This document shows, one piece after another, positions 63,333 to 64,000 of a stretch of DNA of 64,000 bases; positions within the stretch are counted from its first letter, which is position 1; every line of letters begins with the position of its first letter. The position numbers were made by a program, and so were the translations under genes. The stretch spans positions 62,001 through 126,000 of the forward strand of contig NZ_AUAP01000003.1 of NCBI RefSeq assembly GCF_000428785.1, written 5' to 3'. Source of the stretch: Conchiformibius kuhniae DSM 17694 (GTDB lineage: Bacteria > Pseudomonadota > Gammaproteobacteria > Burkholderiales > Neisseriaceae). The notes under the pieces are model-generated. The model did not search any database. It was given only the letters and a program-made list of their open reading frames with translations, and was not told the DNA's origin.

Positions 63333-64000
63333 ATGATGCAAGAGCCAACGGCAGCACCGCCCCTGTTGGAAGCGGTCGGGCTGGTCAAACGCTACGGCAG
63401 CAACACCGCGCTGGACGGTGTGAATCTTACCGTTCACACAGGGCGCACCCACGCATTGGTGGGGCGCAACGGCGCGGGCAAATCCACGCTGGTGTCGCTG
63501 ATTACCGGGCTGAACGCCGCCGATGAAGGGCAAATCCGCTTCAACGGTCAGGACGCGCCCGCGCCGGGCAATTTGCACGAATGGCGCAAACACGTTGCCT
63601 GCGTGTATCAGAAATCCACCATTGTCCCGTCTTTGAGCGTGGCGGAAAACCTGTTGATTAACCGTCAGGATTTCGGCAATGGCTGGATTGACTGGCAGCG
63701 CGTGTACCGCACCGCGCAAGACATTTTGGACGAATGGGACATTCCCGTTGATGTGCGTGCCGAAGCAGGCAGCCTCGATGTGGAAAACCGCCAACTGATG
63801 GAAATCGCCCGTTCTTTAAGCTACGGAGCACGTTTCATCATCTTGGACGAACCCACCGCCATGTTGGACGGCCGTGCCATCAAACGCCTGTTTGCCCGCA
63901 TGGAAAAGCTGCACGAACAGGGGGTAACGTTTTTGTTCATCTCGCACCACCTTTCCGAAGTGTACGACATCTGCCAAGACGTTACCGTTTACCGCGATGC
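63333..64000 (+). CDS. Sugar ABC transporter ATP-binding protein (partial)
   Basis: The visible 222 residues contain the Walker A GRNGAGKST, the Q-loop (VYQKSTIVPSLSVAENLL), the LSYGAR/ signature region and Walker B FIILDEPTAMLDGRAIK of the first ATPase domain of RbsA-type carbohydrate importers. The signature is atypical (ENRQLMEIARSLSYGARF), as usual in this class. TTTGGAGAAGCG before ATG 63333. The gene continues past the right edge. Confidence 0.9.
   Translation, partial: MMQEPTAAPPLLEAVGLVKRYGSNTALDGVNLTVHTGRTHALVGRNGAGKSTLVSLITGLNAADEGQIRFNGQDAPAPGNLHEWRKHVACVYQKSTIVPSLSVAENLLINRQDFGNGWIDWQRVYRTAQDILDEWDIPVDVRAEAGSLDVENRQLMEIARSLSYGARFIILDEPTAMLDGRAIKRLFARMEKLHEQGVTFLFISHHLSEVYDICQDVTVYRD

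Overview
The window comes from a GC-rich member of the Neisseriaceae. Three things point there. (1) Gene content and family matches are neisserial: tandem ACP-type adhesin/lysozyme-inhibitor proteins, a PorB-like porin, EarP and MutL with an endonuclease motif. (2) A DNA-uptake-sequence dialect with core GCTGCCTGAAA (AGGCTGCCTGAA and its complement) occurs dozens of times, often as inverted pairs at gene ends. This matches the dialect reported for Simonsiella and relatives, so the Simonsiella/Conchiformibius/Alysiella branch is likely (inference). (3) dRS3-like repeats (ATTCCC-N8-GGGAAT) are scattered through the intergenic DNA.

Layout. 1-1.5 kb: a GbsR/MarR regulator with two small membrane proteins and a shared candidate operator. 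1.6-5 kb: SPFH/NfeD pair, prmC, ampD. 5.1-6.9 kb: tRNA-Ser, a Sel1-repeat protein, tRNA-Glu. 7-12 kb: rimP-nusA-infB with a leader attenuator. 12.1-14.3 kb: a RelE/ParE toxin-antitoxin pair, then an OppA-like lipoprotein split by a poly-C tract. 14.6-20.8 kb: tRNA-Thr, rpmG-rpmB, bioH/comF, trmL, rlpA, a His-rich protein, tmk, a YciO-family gene. 20.9-24.5 kb: a PCu(A)C copper chaperone, a second oppA and oppB. 24.6-33 kb: non-catalytic M16 protein, creA, hisI-hisE, a glycosyltransferase, pcnB, ppk2, a pabB-pabC fusion. 33-45.6 kb: OMP, MscS, tRNAs, vanZ-like, HMA-like, riboflavin synthase, yggS, porin, mutL, a TraB/GumN protein, earP. 46-49 kb: a disulfide reductase and two tandem ACP paralogues. 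48.7-57.4 kb: histidine-utilisation genes hutG, hutI and hutU (hutH absent) with membrane proteins. 57.6-64 kb: a non-phosphorylating L-fucose catabolic operon with its own sugar ABC importer, running off the right edge.

Three layers of repeats shape the regulation. A ~115-140 nt leader repeat with hairpins and a built-in ribosome-binding site sits directly before at least five genes and near a sixth. It resembles in position and architecture the meningococcal REP2/CREN elements. A ~180-200 bp MITE with TA-flanked termini GGGCGTGTCATCAATT carries the dRS3 motifs and repeatedly ends exactly at a gene's stop codon. A second ~89 bp inverted-repeat element is nested inside two copies of that MITE.

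The most interesting leads are the mobile leader repeat, stop-codon insertion by the MITE, the phase-variable (currently OFF) oppA paralogue, the fucose operon, and an orphan promoter-terminator transcript at 45.8-46.1 kb.
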